This document shows, piece after piece, positions 11,401 to 22,600 of a DNA stretch of 64,000 nucleotides. This stretch comes from Saccharina japonica (taxonomy: Eukaryota > Sar > Phaeophyceae > Laminariales > Laminariaceae). The notes below the pieces were generated by a model. It saw only the letters and a program-made list of their open reading frames with translations, ran no database searches and was not told the DNA's origin. Each line of letters begins with the position of its first letter. Within the stretch, counting starts at the first letter, position 1. The stretch covers positions 204,685 through 268,684 of the forward strand of contig MEHQ01000969.1 in NCBI GenBank assembly GCA_008828725.1, in the 5' to 3' direction. The position numbers were made by a program, and so were the translations under genes.

Positions 11401-14400
11401 TTCCCCCCTCCGCGCTCAAGCAAACAAATGCGGAATTCCACCAACAACATGCTACACATCTTTTTGTAAAAGGTGATCCCAGGATGGGACACATAATATT
11501 CTTTGCCAGGGTTTCCTACCAGGCATGTTTTCGTTGTTACTCACTCACGTGTGCATTGATTTGCTTGGAGGTAGAAGAAGGGAAACTCCGTTCCGTTCTT
11601 GCCCCCCAGGTAATTACCGGCCTTTCTTGGCCTTTCACGGTAATTTTCGCGCACCATACCCATTTTTAGTCGTCGCCTGTGCTTTCCGGCTCCAAATCGC
11701 GAGTTATATTTTTATTTTTTATTTTCTAACAAAAGACGGCCCAGGAGGTACCGCCATGAGATAGCCGACGCCACAGCACTTCACACGACCGAAATACAGC
11801 CTATTTAAGCGAAATGCGACGACTTTTACGCCAATGCCTCTCCCCCGCGAATTTTGGACCATGCCCTCCTCTGCTCGGCGCGCAGAGAGGAATTGCTTGA
11901 AGTTGAGCTCCAAGCGGCGACAACACGCTGCAAGGAGCTCAGGCACAACTTAGAGGTGGGAAGCGGTATACAACATACTCGTGATAATAGGAACGCGGGA
12001 ACATTTGCACAGACAACAACAACAACGACAACAAAAATGTCTCGTTTTTGCTTGACTCCCTTCCGCTGTTTTTGGGACGCTGCAGGGTAGCTTGCGCACA
12101 GGGGGCGGTCGCAGCAGTGTCGACTCCTGTGTCGCTCATATCAATAAAAATGCTGATCTCACGCTAATTTTTTCAAAACGAACAGGGCTGTGAGTTATTC
12201 ATAGCTGACTTAGAACATAAGTCACCGAACTATTTATCAGTTGGCTGGGTGTTACTGTTTGGTTTGCGTGCGGTAACTTTGCGAAATTTTGGCGTGTTTG
12301 TATCTGACTCTGGGTGTCGTTGTGTTTTTTGGCTCGACGTGGGCTCATTTATTTAATAAACGACTACCGTATGAGCCAAGTTAGTGTTGCTGGCTTACTT
12401 TGCCACTCACCCAGCTAGTACGGGGTGGGCTAATGTGATATAGTAATAGTAGTAATCAGAACCCACGATGGTACCCAAAAACCATGCATGTCCCTATGTT
12501 TACACACCGTACTTGGTTCTGATTGCTACGTCCCCCCCCCCCCGGAAAAAATGACAACTATCCGCGAAGACCAGCCATCAAGTCAGGCCTTAAGTCACAG
12601 CCCGTAGATTTTTTTTTCTATCGTTTTCGCAGGAGACGAAGTCGCTGATTCCGACGACGGAGGAGGAGGAGGAGGAGGAGGCCCTCATCGTCGCGGGAGA
12701 CGGCGAAGGCGTCAGGAGTAGACACGATGACGCCCCTGTCGGCCGCCGCCGCAGCAGCAGTACTACCGCTGCCGCGCCGACACCCACCGCGGTAGACACA
12801 CCCCATCGCCGTCCGCCTCTCCGTCCGGGCCTTGCGCATGCGGGAGATCCCGGGGAGGAGGACGAACAGGGGGAAGAGGAGGAAGAGGAGGAGGCGTCGG
12901 CAGAGGCAGGGGGGAGGGGGGCCAACGAGAGGCCGGGGGGGGAACCCGTCGCTCGTCCTACCCGGGGGGGGGGCGACTACTTACAGGGAGACATCCGGGG
13001 TGGGTTTCCCACCAACGATATTCGGCGGGGGAGACATCGTGACGTAGAGGAAAAGGCAGGTCGGGTAAGGGTTGTTCGAGCTTGGGGAGATCCTGCTGCC
13101 GACGATTGTGGTGGTGGTGGTGGGGCTGCGGTGGTGTCGGCAGGGGTAGCGGCGGCGGTTAGAGGGCAACGCCGATTAGTAGCTGGTGGTGGGGTTGAGG
13201 GGGGGAGAGTGGAGCAGCAGGCCGGCAGAGGAGGAGGAGGGGGATCGACTGACTCCTCTGATGAAAGTCGGAATAGCTACTACCCGTACGACCAGGGCCA
13301 ACTCGAGGTGAGAGGTAGCCCACCAGGTGTAAGCAATGTCTGCCTAGTCGGTGAGAAGTGGACGTGCTCCGTCCCGGCATTGTAGGGATGCGAGAGTCTA
13401 TGGGCATACGACTACGCCCCTGCATGGGATGAGCACCCAGCCGGGAGCAGGAGGAAGCAGATGCACGGATGTGCCCCTGTGGCAAATAAATAGAGAGTAG
13501 AATTCACAGAGTAGGAGAGTGTGAAATGTATAAGGAGGAACGGGATGTGTCAGAAGAGGAAATGAGGAAAATAGACGAATGTGACATGGAGAAGTTTGAT
13601 ACGCTAGATAGCAGCGAGAAAACAATCGCTATCTTAGGAGATTGACGGTGGCCACAGGCGGCGGAACAGGAAGGGGATAGGATTAGCAAAAAAGTTTATA
13701 AATAATGTATGGAAACAACGTAATGAGCGCCCAAATGTTGGAGGTGTCTCTATTAAGAGTAGGAATGGTGCTCCGTCTCGAAAGGGATGCGTGGTCAATG
13801 GTGAAATGACCAAGGCAAGCAATAAATGAGTACGCTTCCCCCCCCCCCCAATGCCCCTGAGTATCTTACGGCTGACTCGTTAACAGCCACTTTGGAACCG
13901 AACTCAGGCTTTTGGGGAAGGATTTACTTGGAGTTAGTGTGGGGTCATTCTTGCAATACTAAAAGGGTTTAAAAACATTTTCCACATGATCCTCACGATT
14001 GTTTACCTTTTCCACATGAAATTCTTGATTTTACAAACGTTTTCCACATGAAAAGCAAGCCGTGTATTGAGCGTCAGCATACGAGCCTGTTTTTCCCAGT
14101 CACAGCACCCTCCTCTGGCCGGCTTCACGGGTCTCTGTGATATGTCGAGCACATATCAATTGTTTTTGCCGAGGATAGCAGAGAATACACCAGGACGTGG
14201 TAGACCACGGAAAGCACACAGAACGACCCCCTTTTTTGCGCAATACATTGATCCCCTCCGCTCCGTCTCGAAAGGGATGCGTGATCAATGGTCAAATGAC
14301 TAAGGCAAGCAACTAATGGATGTCCTCCCCTCCCCCCCCACCCCCCTACTGCTGCTGCTGCTGCTATCCGCTGCATTTTACTGCATGCGATATAAAACTT

Positions 14401-16516
14401 GCGAAATCTCTTGGAACGAAAAAAAGAGCGAAGCGCGAGCCCTGAGCGGCCACGGCACGCCCGACAACGACGACACGCACGCCCAGCCCAAACCACTCCA
14501 GCGGCACTCGTCTTTACGCGATCACCGCGCCCCGCCGGCATATCCCTCTCCGGCCGCCCCAGCTAGACCAGGGGCTGCCGATAGCGGCCGGGGCGGTAAC
14601 GGGGGCAGCGGCGCACGAGAAAGCAAGCGGCTCTCTCGCCAAACAGCCTCCAGCAGCGCTGGCGATGTGCTCGAGCGCGGAAGGTCGCAAGAGCGCCGCC
14701 GTGCCGGTGGTCTTGCACCCGCCGGCGCCGGCGCCGCCGCGAGGTCGCCGAGGAGGAGGGTTGACTTCTCGCCATCGCCGCCGCCATCGGCCCCTGCGGG
14801 GAGGCTCGCCGATCGGATTCGGACCCTTAGGGAGCGCTGCTGCCTGGGGCTTGGGGAAGGCACGTTTGAGAGGGCGTACCGCTACTTGAAGGTGGGGAGA
14901 GCTTCGGCGAGGGAGGGAGGGAGGGAGGGAGGGGGGGAGGGAGGGAGGGAGAGGATACGTGCTACGATAGATGTAGCACTCATTGGCCGAAGTATTTATG
15001 ATGACCGGACTCCTTGACCCCTAAACAACTGTTCCCACGATTTTGGGGGAAAACTACTTGGAATTAGTGTGGGATACGTTTTGCAGTTCTGAAAGGGTTA
15101 CACCCAATATTGTTGCGACAACAAACAACAAAGGAGAATTTAGCGTTTTTTTTTCGTGCTAAACTTACGAGGGTTTGGGACTGTCCATCGGGTCAGTCAC
15201 ACTTTTAGTTTTTCGACTTCGTAAAAATTGTTTTTTTTTGGGGGTGAGGTATGGAGCTCCTATACTATATTCAAGTGAATATCATAACCTCAGAAAATGT
15301 ACCCGGTAGGTGCTAACGCTGCGTACCTTGGCAAGACTCAGGGAGGGGAGAGGATGTGTGTTCGTTAGAAAAATATCAGACTTGAGAGGTATGTTGACCA
15401 TTTTTAGCCCCTTTCCCCCGCGAACTACTGCGTGCGTGTAAGTTGTTTTTAATCTATTGTGAAAGATGCCTTGAGAGCACGAGTAGTTTATTCGGCTGGT
15501 GGTGAGATTTTCGGTGTGGTTTTCACCATGAACAACGTAAGACATGTTCAGCGTACGCTCACCACGCCGTTGCCCCCCACAAATTGTTGCAAGCGGTTTT
15601 ATGTTGATCTTTGAAAAAAACACACACACACATTGAGATAGCACAGCTTCGGGTTGTGGTGATAAATTTAGGTTGGTTTCACCATGAACATTGTTGAAAA
15701 AATTGTTTCAGCGTGTGTATGACTATACTCACCAAACACTCAAGGTTTCACTATGAACGCTACGATAATGCGCGTGTGTGCGCCTGTAGCACACTGCAAG
15801 CTTTTGACATTGTGGCAGCCATGGTACAACACTTACCACGTTTAGCTTTTGTGTATTTATGATGACCACACCGCAAAAGGCGCAAGAGGAGAGTGATGCG
15901 TCGGCTTGGGGGGCTGAAGTCACCGTGGAGGAGGACCGCGAGGAGCGCCTGGTCAGGGAGCTCACGGGCATCCTCGGCCAAAACAAGGCGAGTTACGACA
16001 AAATACGAAAATACGACCTTACTCGCACAGCAGTTACTACGGGGGGACCATATTAAATAGGACCAAATATTGTTAGTACAAAGAGGTGAATGTATAGGTT
16101 TTTGTGTGTACGGTAGGTGCTATTTACTATGGTTCCCCGTGATAGTTGTTACGGTATTGCCCTGAAAGGCCGGTTATCTCGTACGTGCTGTAGAAGTTCA
16201 TCGAATAGATACCTGGTGTATGTTTTTGTTCCACTCTTAAGTTCGTTTGAAGTTTCTTGTTGTTTAGTCCTTTATTTTCCCTGCAAGAGGACGGCGACAA
16301 AAAAGCTCAGACTCGTAGCGCCTTACGATCACATCCTGTGCGCCTAGGAGCCTGCCTGTTTATTCCGTGCCCTCCCCCTGAAACCTAAATGGCATCCCAT
16401 GCTTTGCACACGCCCTGTCTTTCCTGTCATACACCCTTTTCGATTGCCAGGTCCACTACTACAGCCTTATCGACCAGCTCATCTTCATCGAGAACACCCT
16501 CACAGGGCCAGCCTGA
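2665..16516 (+). CDS. NEK-like protein, C-terminal part (10 exons, 5' end missing)
   Basis: Exons: 2665-2860, 5139-5210, 6287-6619, 8586-8760, 10545-10893, 11886-11955, 12633-13307, 14487-14891, 15880-15987, 16451-16516 (TGA at 16514). All junction phases agree and give about 815 aa. The chain opens with a basic Ala/Gly-rich exon. A charged helix follows (KMKEREQQRRQR joined to EDTRQEREKKKQ), then a run of about 20 Ala, another coiled coil (EEVSRKEEAFLQAEV region), acidic Gly-rich stretches (TEEEEEEAL, GEEEEEEEASAEA), and GLGEGTFERAYRYLK, LVRELTGILGQNK and VHYYSLIDQLIFIE. The order FxxAYxxLK, then ILGxxKxHYxxLIDQLIFxE, matches my recollection of the conserved C-terminal block of several NIMA-related kinases. 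No kinase domain is visible, because the window starts in satellite DNA. A separate kinase-less protein is the alternative. The intron after 15987 starts with GC. The first exon boundary and the weak donor at 5211 are uncertain. Confidence 0.6.
3481..4110 (+). repeat. 265-bp tandem repeat carrying a tRNA-like core
   Basis: GTTATAAGGATTACCCTGGG begins near 3495 and 3760, and a variant near 4021, a period of about 265 bp. Each copy holds CCTATAGCTCAGCAGATAAT (like a tRNA A box and D arm). The first copy also has ACACGGGTTCGAATCTCAC, a good B box/T arm; the second copy is decayed (ACTGGTCCGATTATCAC). Downstream both share CTCCCTGGTTCCCCAGGTAT. The tRNA-like part is too diverged to be a functional tRNA and no anticodon can be assigned. 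A tRNA-derived SINE that became tandem is the most likely origin. It lies in an intron of the NEK-like gene. A diverged R1 monomer follows at about 4125-4200 and a (GTA)n run at 4439-4462. Confidence 0.7.
5675..5757. mobile_element. R4 palindromic MITE, degraded copy
   Basis: GGAAATATAAGGACC on the left faces GGTCTTTATATTCCGGAT on the right, about 80 bp overall. The same pattern (TACCAC, TGTCCGGAAATATAAGG, short AT-rich loop, inverse) recurs at 23385, 38828, 47340 and 47678. Confidence 0.7.
7340..7440. mobile_element. R3 MITE (about 100 bp, terminal inverted repeats)
   Basis: The left end CGGGGAACCGTAGTAAATAG and the right end GGTCCTATTTACTATGGTCC are inverted copies around an AT-rich centre (CCTATATATTTACC). 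Near-identical elements occur at 16039-16140 and 36094-36192, and an interrupted one at 54169-54496. Confidence 0.85.
8300..8405. repeat. (GTT)n microsatellite, about 35 repeats
   Basis: This is a nearly pure run of GTT with one GCT interruption near each end. It lies in an intron of the NEK-like gene. The flank AGCTAGCAAAGATGAGTTTCG recurs near 25830-25870 beside a short AAC/CAG run, so the microsatellite belongs to a small dispersed unit. Confidence 0.9.
9700..10200. mobile_element. R10 dispersed element
   Basis: The segment runs from AGGTTCACCTGCATGCAG through the hairpin GCTCCTCACTCGAGGAGC and the block CTGATTTTGGAGGAAAATAA to GGTATACCTCTATCGTAT. Related segments lie at 18195-18480, 22740-22830, 24050-24320 and 43965-44160. 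All share the CTC..GAG hairpin, GGTGCACCTGTA or GGTATACCTCTA ends and TTTGGCCAAAAC/TTTTGGCTGAA blocks. No protein is encoded. The superfamily is unknown. Confidence 0.6.
10200..10368. mobile_element. Decayed end of an R11 hAT-like element
   Basis: ACCTACCGCGCGCAGCTAAC, TAGTCGGCGGCGACTTATAG and CAACTCACAGCTCTA match, with divergence, the right half of the R11 copy at 31180-31300 (ACGCAACTAACTGTAGTACC, GTCGGCCACTTATATGTCAA, CATCACAGCCCTA). The left end was not found. Confidence 0.45.
10915..11170. repeat. Partial tandem duplication with telomere-like tract
   Basis: GCAAGGATTGGATGTTTTTG recurs at about 10922 and 11063. TATGTACGACGCGAGTATTC and TATGCACGACGCGAATGTTC recur at about 11030 and 11112. 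The block ends in CCCTAACCCTAAGCCTAAAC, a degenerate telomere-like string. It lies in an intron of the NEK-like gene. Confidence 0.65.
12183..12604. mobile_element. R11 hAT-like MITE next to an exon
   Basis: CAGGGCTGTGAG on the left faces TCACAGCCCG on the right over about 420 bp. The interior shares GTTGCTGGCTTACTTTGCCA and TACGGGGTGGGCTAATGT with the copy at 28069. It ends about 28 bp before the acceptor of exon 12633, so the polypyrimidine tract follows the element directly. No target duplication was recognisable for this copy. Confidence 0.7.
13308..13440 (+). repeat. R2 element starting at an exon boundary
   Basis: CCACCAGGTGTAAGCAATGTCTGCC, then GTGCTCCGTCCCGGCATTGT and CTATGGGCATACGACTACG, mark an R2 copy. 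It begins within about 10 bp of the donor at 13308 of the NEK-like gene. Confidence 0.75.
13640..13850 (+). repeat. R2b poly-C-ended element
   Basis: GAGCGCCCAAATGTTGGAGG, then CTCCGTCTCGAAAGGGATGC, ATGACCAAGGCAAGCAATAA and ATGAGTACGCTT(C)n. The same arrangement appears at 56110-56250. A shorter copy lies at 14262-14345. Between them, at 13890-13975, is a diverged R1 monomer. Confidence 0.75.
14262..14345 (+). repeat. R2b poly-C-ended element, short copy
   Basis: CGCTCCGTCTCGAAAGGGAT, ATGACTAAGGCAAGCAACTA, then a C-rich end. It lies about 140 bp upstream of the 14487 exon. Confidence 0.75.
15017..15101. repeat. R1 monomer
   Basis: CCCACGATTTTGGGGGAAAA, CTACTTGGAATTAGTGTGGG and CAGTTCTGAAAGGGTTA give a single, nearly intact R1 unit in an intron of the NEK-like gene. 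Confidence 0.85.
16039..16140. mobile_element. R3 MITE
   Basis: ACGGGGGGACCATATTAAAT faces TGCTATTTACTATGGTTCCCCGT over about 100 bp. It sits about 50 bp downstream of the GC donor at 15988. Confidence 0.85.
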
Positions 16517-17033
16517 GAGGAGTGGGAGAGGGCGGGGAGATTTAGAAAGGTGTATACATAGGAAGGAGACGTCGCGATGGGTCTCGTGGTCGGTCGGTCG
16601 GTCGGTCGCGATGGATCTCGTGGTCGGTCGGTCGCGATGGATCTCGTGGTCGGTCGGTCGCGATTTAGGCGTCCATTCGCGATCAAGCCGGTCCGACCCG
16701 ACCAACCAAAAGAAGGCGAAACAGAGATTTCGGCGAAACAACCGGCAGGGTGCACCGGTAGAAGAGAAGAAGCAAGCAAGCGAGATATGTGCCCTACGTA
16801 CACTTGTTGTTTAATCCCACCACACTCGCGCACGTTTTCCCCTTTGATTCCACACGTCTCCGTGGTATGTACGAAAGCTTGCCGTGAGCTCGTAGCATGA
16901 TTTATTTAACGCTGTAGGGATGGTTTCAGTATCCCCCTGAAAGTGTGAATAGCAGCAGTGTTCAAGTTTTGTTGTCTCTGGTGAGCCAGCGACGCAAATA
17001 AAAAGGGCAGCAGCAGCTGCAGGCTTCTGTTAC

Positions 17034-17229
17034 TACAGTAGTGCCGGTCCCTCTATAGTGCCGGTATGCGCACATACAACAATACCGGCACTATTATAGC
17101 GGCATCCGGCACTTTTCCGCACACTGCCACACTTGGTTCAATCCCGCCTGTGGTGCCAAGTGATTTCACCGGCACTATAGCGGGCAACCGGCACTATTCA
17201 ACCGGCACTAAAGAGGGACCACTACTGTA
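17034..17229. mobile_element. MITE with CCGGCACTA-rich inverted ends
   Basis: TACAGTAGTGCCGGTCCCTC and TATAGTGCCGGT on the left face ACCGGCACTAAAGAGGGACC and ACTACTGTA on the right. CCGGCACTA or its complement occurs several times inside, giving nested inverted repeats over about 196 bp. Confidence 0.8.
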
Positions 17230-18194
17230 CCTGTAGTCTGTCGGTCACCCTTATAAACCAATCGGCTGTGGTCGCCGTCAAGCACGAAATCGCCACTACT
17301 GTATGTCTCAGCTACCCCTGTCCATTTTGGCCGCACCGTCGAAGCTAACGTCCCGCCAACCCTTGCACATTTTTCGAGAGTCACGCTTGATGGGTACTGA
17401 CTGTAGTGGATTGAGAAGAAAAGGGGTCAATGTTTTGCTTGAACTTTCTTCAAGAACTTCGTCGGGACAAAAAAAAGGTGTCAAGAAGTTGCTTCAATAT
17501 TTTGCTACAAGAAAAGGTCTTCTTTCTTTTTTGGTCTGAGATTTCCAGCAGACGAAAAACCTACCAGGGTAAGAGATACACTCTCATGAATATCCAACGC
17601 AGGAATCATGTCCTAGGTCAAGCAGATTTGATGGCTCCCACCCCGCAACGAGAGCTAGATCATACAGATCATACAGATCATCTGCCCTGAAAGATCTAGA
17701 TCATCAAATGGAGATCGGTGATCTGTCCCAGGTGTGCGCAGCATTTACACCCTCAATTTGCCGAACACACCCTTCTTCTTAAATGCAAGCTTAAAAAAAT
17801 GAAAATCGTAGTAGCATGTACCCACGCGTGGTATACGTTCGTAGCGGCAGCAACGCAGTCTCCCTCTACAGCAATCCGTAACTCTCGGGATGTGTATTTC
17901 GAGTGAGTGCTCTCTAGGTGGTGACGTGCAAGCGTGTGTATCATCTCGCTCGTACACATCAGTAGTGCAAGACCTGCTGCATCTCGTTGCTGTGACCTCG
18001 GCACGACAATCCCGTAGGGCCATTCCGTCGTCGCTCTTAACCCGTACGAAGTACTTACAGTAGTAGTAGTAGCTTGGGGGTCAATGAGACCTCTCTGCTG
18101 CGATCAGGCGGAGGCTCTCATCCCAGGGAGTTGCCCCCGCGTCGAATCACCGGTTGTCAGCGCCGCGCCTCGTCGTAAGAGAGCAATTGACGCA

Positions 18195-18480
18195 TGTTAC
18201 GGTAAAGGTGCACCATGTTTTTGTTCACTGTAGCTCCTCATGTGAAGAGCCTCGTCATACCTCCACCCCCAAAAACTGATTTTGGATGAGGAAAATAAAA
18301 GTGCTATACACGTATAATAGCCGATGAACAACACCATGGCCTTAAGCACACTCTTCAAAATATTTTTCAACACAAGAATAAAAAAAGTCCGACGAATTTG
18401 GGTTAAGGAGCCCGACCATTCAGAAAATGTTTCAGCCAAAAAAAGGTATACCTTATACCTCTACGATCGTAGCAAGCGTC
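18195..18480. mobile_element. R10 dispersed element
   Basis: GGTGCACCATGTTTTTGTTC, GCTCCTCATGTGAAGAGC, AAACTGATTTTGGATGAGG, CCGACGAATTTGGGTTAAGG and GGTATACCTTATACCTCTAC follow the same order as the element at 9700-10200. Confidence 0.65.
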
Positions 18481-18654
18481 AATTGCTCCGGTAAAAAAAA
18501 AACACGACATTTACTCCACAGCAGTACGGTCCATTTTTTTAGCGCCAGCAATCAGCGAACCCCACCCCGAGCGGTACCAAACACAACCCGATGCTCTATT
18601 TTGCTGCACGAGTATATAGATTTTGTCCACGCATCGCCATGCGCATCGTTGCCC

Positions 18655-18770
18655 CTTCCCCTGCCTGGTCGGTGAAAACCCGACATGCTCCGTCCCGACA
18701 TTGTAGGGAAGTGAGGGTCTATGGTCATACAACTACGGCCATGCACGACATGAGTACACCCCCCCCATCC
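18655..18770 (+). repeat. R2 poly-C-ended element
   Basis: CTGCCTGGTCGGTGAAAACC, then TCCGTCCCGACATTGTAGGG, CTACGGCCATGCACGACATG and AGTACACCCCCCC. The C-run is at the expected end. Confidence 0.85.
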
Positions 18771-19339
18771 CCAGCCCCCAGACCCCTAGCCGGTGCGTCG
18801 CGGCAATCGGGTGGTGTCCACAAAACGACGATTATGTGCGTGGCTCCCCCTCTCCTCTTTATTGCCTACTTCGTCTGCTTCCGACGCTTAGCGTTGCCCT
18901 GCTGCGAACCTTGTCCTTTGCCTGAAAACGGCACATGGTGAAGCCAGGGAGAAATCGGGAAACAGGAAGGATTAAGAACTGCATCCGCGATGTTTTGGAG
19001 GGAAAACCACTTGGATTTAGTGTCGGAAAAACTATGCAGTAGAAAAAAGGATAGGTTAGGTTGATCCAGACAAAAAAAAGTAACCGGAAAAAACGAAGGA
19101 CGAAGCTGCCACGCGAAACGATCGACTGGGGGGGGGGGGGTATACTCATGTCATTGGGGCGTCATTTGAGACAACGTACATAACCGAGGCCCTGACATTT
19201 TGAGACTAAGCGGATACAACAAGAACTCGTGCAGCTGAGACAAGCATGCCAGCCAAAACTGTCCAAGCAGACACGGCGAAAGGCAAGATTTTATCTTGCT
19301 GCGAGACGAGTTGCGAACGGCAGCAAAGAGTAACCCCCC

Positions 19340-19600
19340 CCCGTCCCGGCTGAGGAGACGGGGGGGGTGTACTCATTAGCCGCATGCCATGAATGGCCGT
19401 GGTCGTGCGACCATAGACCCTCGCATCCCTACAATGCCGGGACGGAGCACGTCCGGTTTTCACCGACCACCGACCAGGCAGACCTTGCTTGCACCAAGCG
19501 CCAAGCGCCGTTAGGTGTTCGGTGAGTTGTATCAAGGGTGAGCAGCATCCTACTAAGACCCGGCTGCGAGGTGGACTTTCTTGCATATGGGTGACAGCGT
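19340..19600 (-). repeat. R2 poly-C-ended element
   Basis: A G-run followed by GTGTACTCATTAGCCGCATG, CCTCGCATCCCTACAATGCC, GACCAGGCAGACCTTGCTTG and GGGTGAGCAGCATCCTACTA. Confidence 0.85.
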
Positions 19601-19622
19601 CGAATGATAATTCTTGAAAAAT

Positions 19623-22600
19623 CTAAGCGACAACCGGTGTATGCGAGAACTCCGCAGCCGCATCTGTCAAGCAACGTAACGCGCACCACAACACCGCAAA
19701 AGGTGGTACTCGTAGCTCACCCGACCCTCTTCGCTTGCTCTTGCCTGAAGACCCTGACCGTTTCGAGGACCCCCCGTGCTTCGCCATCATCGACTTGGCC
19801 TTTTCTTGCAGCGCTTTCTTTACGGCCTGAGCACTGTCGTCGCTATCGTCTTCCCCCTCCACATCGCCCTTCGTTCCAAATACACGGAAAACACGAAACA
19901 CAAAAAAAAACGAGAAAAAAAAAATGAAAAAAATGAAAAAAATGAAAAAAAATGTCGCGACGTACACATCACTCTGTCCCTACAAAATGCAAGGACCGAT
20001 TTGATTGAGCATTACTATAAAAAGGTCCTTGATTATAGGGACGGAGCGGTAAGCAACACCGCCGTCACGGCGTTCGGACCAACACGAGCCACACGCGCAA
20101 ACTCCCGCACAAATAAAAACGGACCATCCAAGGGAGGAGGCTCACAGCTGCGGGGAGACGTGGCGACGAAAGAGAAGATGCTGCGGCGAGAAGCCAAATC
20201 GGGAGGCGGCAAGAAGCTCGTATTCTATCATTCGTCGCGGCGGCCGCGGTACCACTGCCCCCCCTGTGTGTTCACCCGTACCGAGCGTCCAGCGACTACG
20301 TTCGGGATTAAAGGGACACCGCTCAAACCCGCGAGACTAAGCGTGCCTCGCGGTGTCACTGACAAGATGCAAAATTTGTCCTCGGAAGACCCCAAACGTG
20401 CCTCGCGGTGTCTTTTAACAAAAGCTGCAAAATCTACAACAAAATTCGTGTCCAGCCCAAGCCCAACCCGCCGACGCACGCACGCACGCTGCAAGGGAAA
20501 AAACTCGCGGAGAGGGTGATTTGTTTTGCTGCCCCTTCGTAGTCTACAACGTCCACCTCGGTTGGCGAAGCGAAAGCTTGCAGAACGATCTACTACCGCC
20601 TCCAACCACCTCCAACTCCAACCGCAGAAAACGTTTTTTCGTCAAAACTACACGGTTTTTCCCTACCGAGTTCACCTGTTGGAATAAACTCGACATCGCC
20701 AAAAAACGCGCAGGAACTTACTTCCCCGCGACCCTGATAGAAACAACTTTTTATATTTTCTTCACCAAACCCATGTGTTTTAGTACCCTCATTTATTGGG
20801 ACGGGCGGGCGCCGATAGAACGGCCGAGGACACCGAAAGGTCTGTCGACACACCACTCCGCTTGATGCAAGCAATGCCTGCCTGGTCGGTGAAAACCCGA
20901 CGTGCTCCATCCCGGCTTTGTGTCGATGCGATGGTCTATGGTTATACCACTACGGCCATGCACGACATGCGGCTAATGAGCACACCCCTTACCCTGACTC
21001 TACCTCCCCCCCCCCTTCCTCACAGGCCTCCTTACTGTGCCTCAAGACTCGCGGGCAACAAAAAGGGGCTCACCGAGTTACCATCGAAAACGCGCGTGCA
21101 GAAAACAGGAGGCGGTAGCGTCCTAGCCTTGAGCTCCCCGCCAGGATCGACGACGTACTTGAGGAATCCCCCCACGGGCCGCTCTCCCCCGCCGTGTTTC
21201 TTGGCGGCGATTGATCTTTGGATCGCGCACTTGAGGCGCAGCGACGTCGCCTTGAACGACTGCTTGCAAACGTCGACCTTGGTTGTTTACGCCGCAACGC
21301 AAATTAAGGGATGTGTCGAGCAGGAGATGGCGGTGGCGTCGGAGGGGGCGGTGGGGTGGGTGTGTGGGGCGTGTACTTCATTTTCATGCATGGCCGTAGT
21401 CGTATGACCATAGACCCTCGCATCCCTGCAATGCCGGGACGGAGCATGCCGGATTTTCACCGACCAGGCAGGCATTGCTAGCACCAAGCGCGAAGCGCCG
21501 TGAGGTGTTGGGCGAGTCGCATGAAGGATGAGCTACATCCTACTAAAAACCGCTTGTGAGGCGGACATGCATATGGATGACAGCTTCAACGAGTTAATTA
21601 AATTTCTGGTGTGGCCACTTCCTGAGACAGCAATGGGAGCACTATGTAACTGCCTCGTGGGTGCCTTACCATATACACACTACGTGATACGATCATCCCC
21701 TTGTGCGGAGCAAAGGTTCTCCACCCCCCGCACAAATGATCTAACTCGACCGCCAGCTTTGGTGACCGCCAAAACAAAAACGGTACCCTGGTTGTCTAGC
21801 TCACGCAGTGAGAGGCGTGTTTTACAGCGTCGTCGCCAACCCAACCTATAAATATATAATACATTTGTAGGGGGTGGGTGTGTGGGCGTACTCATTTGTT
21901 GCTTGCCTTAGTCATTTGACCATTGACCACGCATCCCTTTCGAGACGGAGCAGGGTGTGTGGGGGGGGGTGTTGGCCCTGTTCTGAAACGCTTTTTGTTT
22001 GTCTGTTTTTTCCTTCGGCGGATGGGATAAATAGTAAAAGTAAAGATTAACCCTTTTCCCACTGCAAAAATGGCCCTACACTAATTCCAAGCAGTTCACC
22101 CCCCCTCCCCCAAAGCGGGGGAGCCATTATAAAAGGTGTTACATAGCTCGGCACACTTTCACATGTATAAACGTGTGTACCGTGTGTCGTGCGTCAATTT
22201 GACTTTGTTGTAAATACATAAATACTGGTAGTACACAACGGTTGTAGCAGTACTCAACGGTGCTGCCATAGATGCCATATCAGAACAAAAATGTCCTCAA
22301 ATCGGCTGGTGGAGTGTCGTGTGCTTTTCCCCCCTACCTGGACACCACCAATGTTCACCGTCCCCGACGGTACAGGTGGTGTCGCCTTGCTCACAGGGGC
22401 ATTACGTCGCCAAACGACTTATCATAGAACCATAGGGGTGACAGTAACCAGGACGACGTAAAGCAGTGCAACTCCCAGCAGCAACAGCGGCAACAGCAAC
22501 AACAGCGGCAACAGCGGCAGCAGCAAGCAGCTATGCACAGGGAAGACACCTGTGACCACGGCTTGGCAAGAAGGTCGCGGAAGGTTAAAAACCTCGTACG

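Larger units (their letters stand above)
16517..19622. other. Tail-to-tail intergenic region, repeat-rich
   Basis: This separates the NEK-like gene (+) from the TENT4-type gene (-). It holds a GGTCGGTCGCGATGGATCTCGT microrepeat (16575-16660), a CCGGCACTA MITE (17034-17229), R5 fragments (17640-17745), an R10 copy (18195-18480), R2 copies (18655-18770, 19340-19600) and an R1 relic (18970-19050). A last exon of the TENT4-type gene may lie here, but none could be fixed. Confidence 0.6.

Noticed and set aside
19209-19331. Plus-strand frame RIQQELVQLRQACQPKLSKQ ending in TAA
   Set aside because: Looks helical but is isolated, lacks a partner exon, and overlaps the region just 3' of the TENT4-type gene. 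Kept only as a curiosity.
19776-20519. 247-aa plus-strand ORF
   Set aside because: Its first part is antisense to a TENT4-type exon in a low-complexity A-rich stretch. The DVATKEKMLRREAKSGGGKK part lacks splice or homology support.
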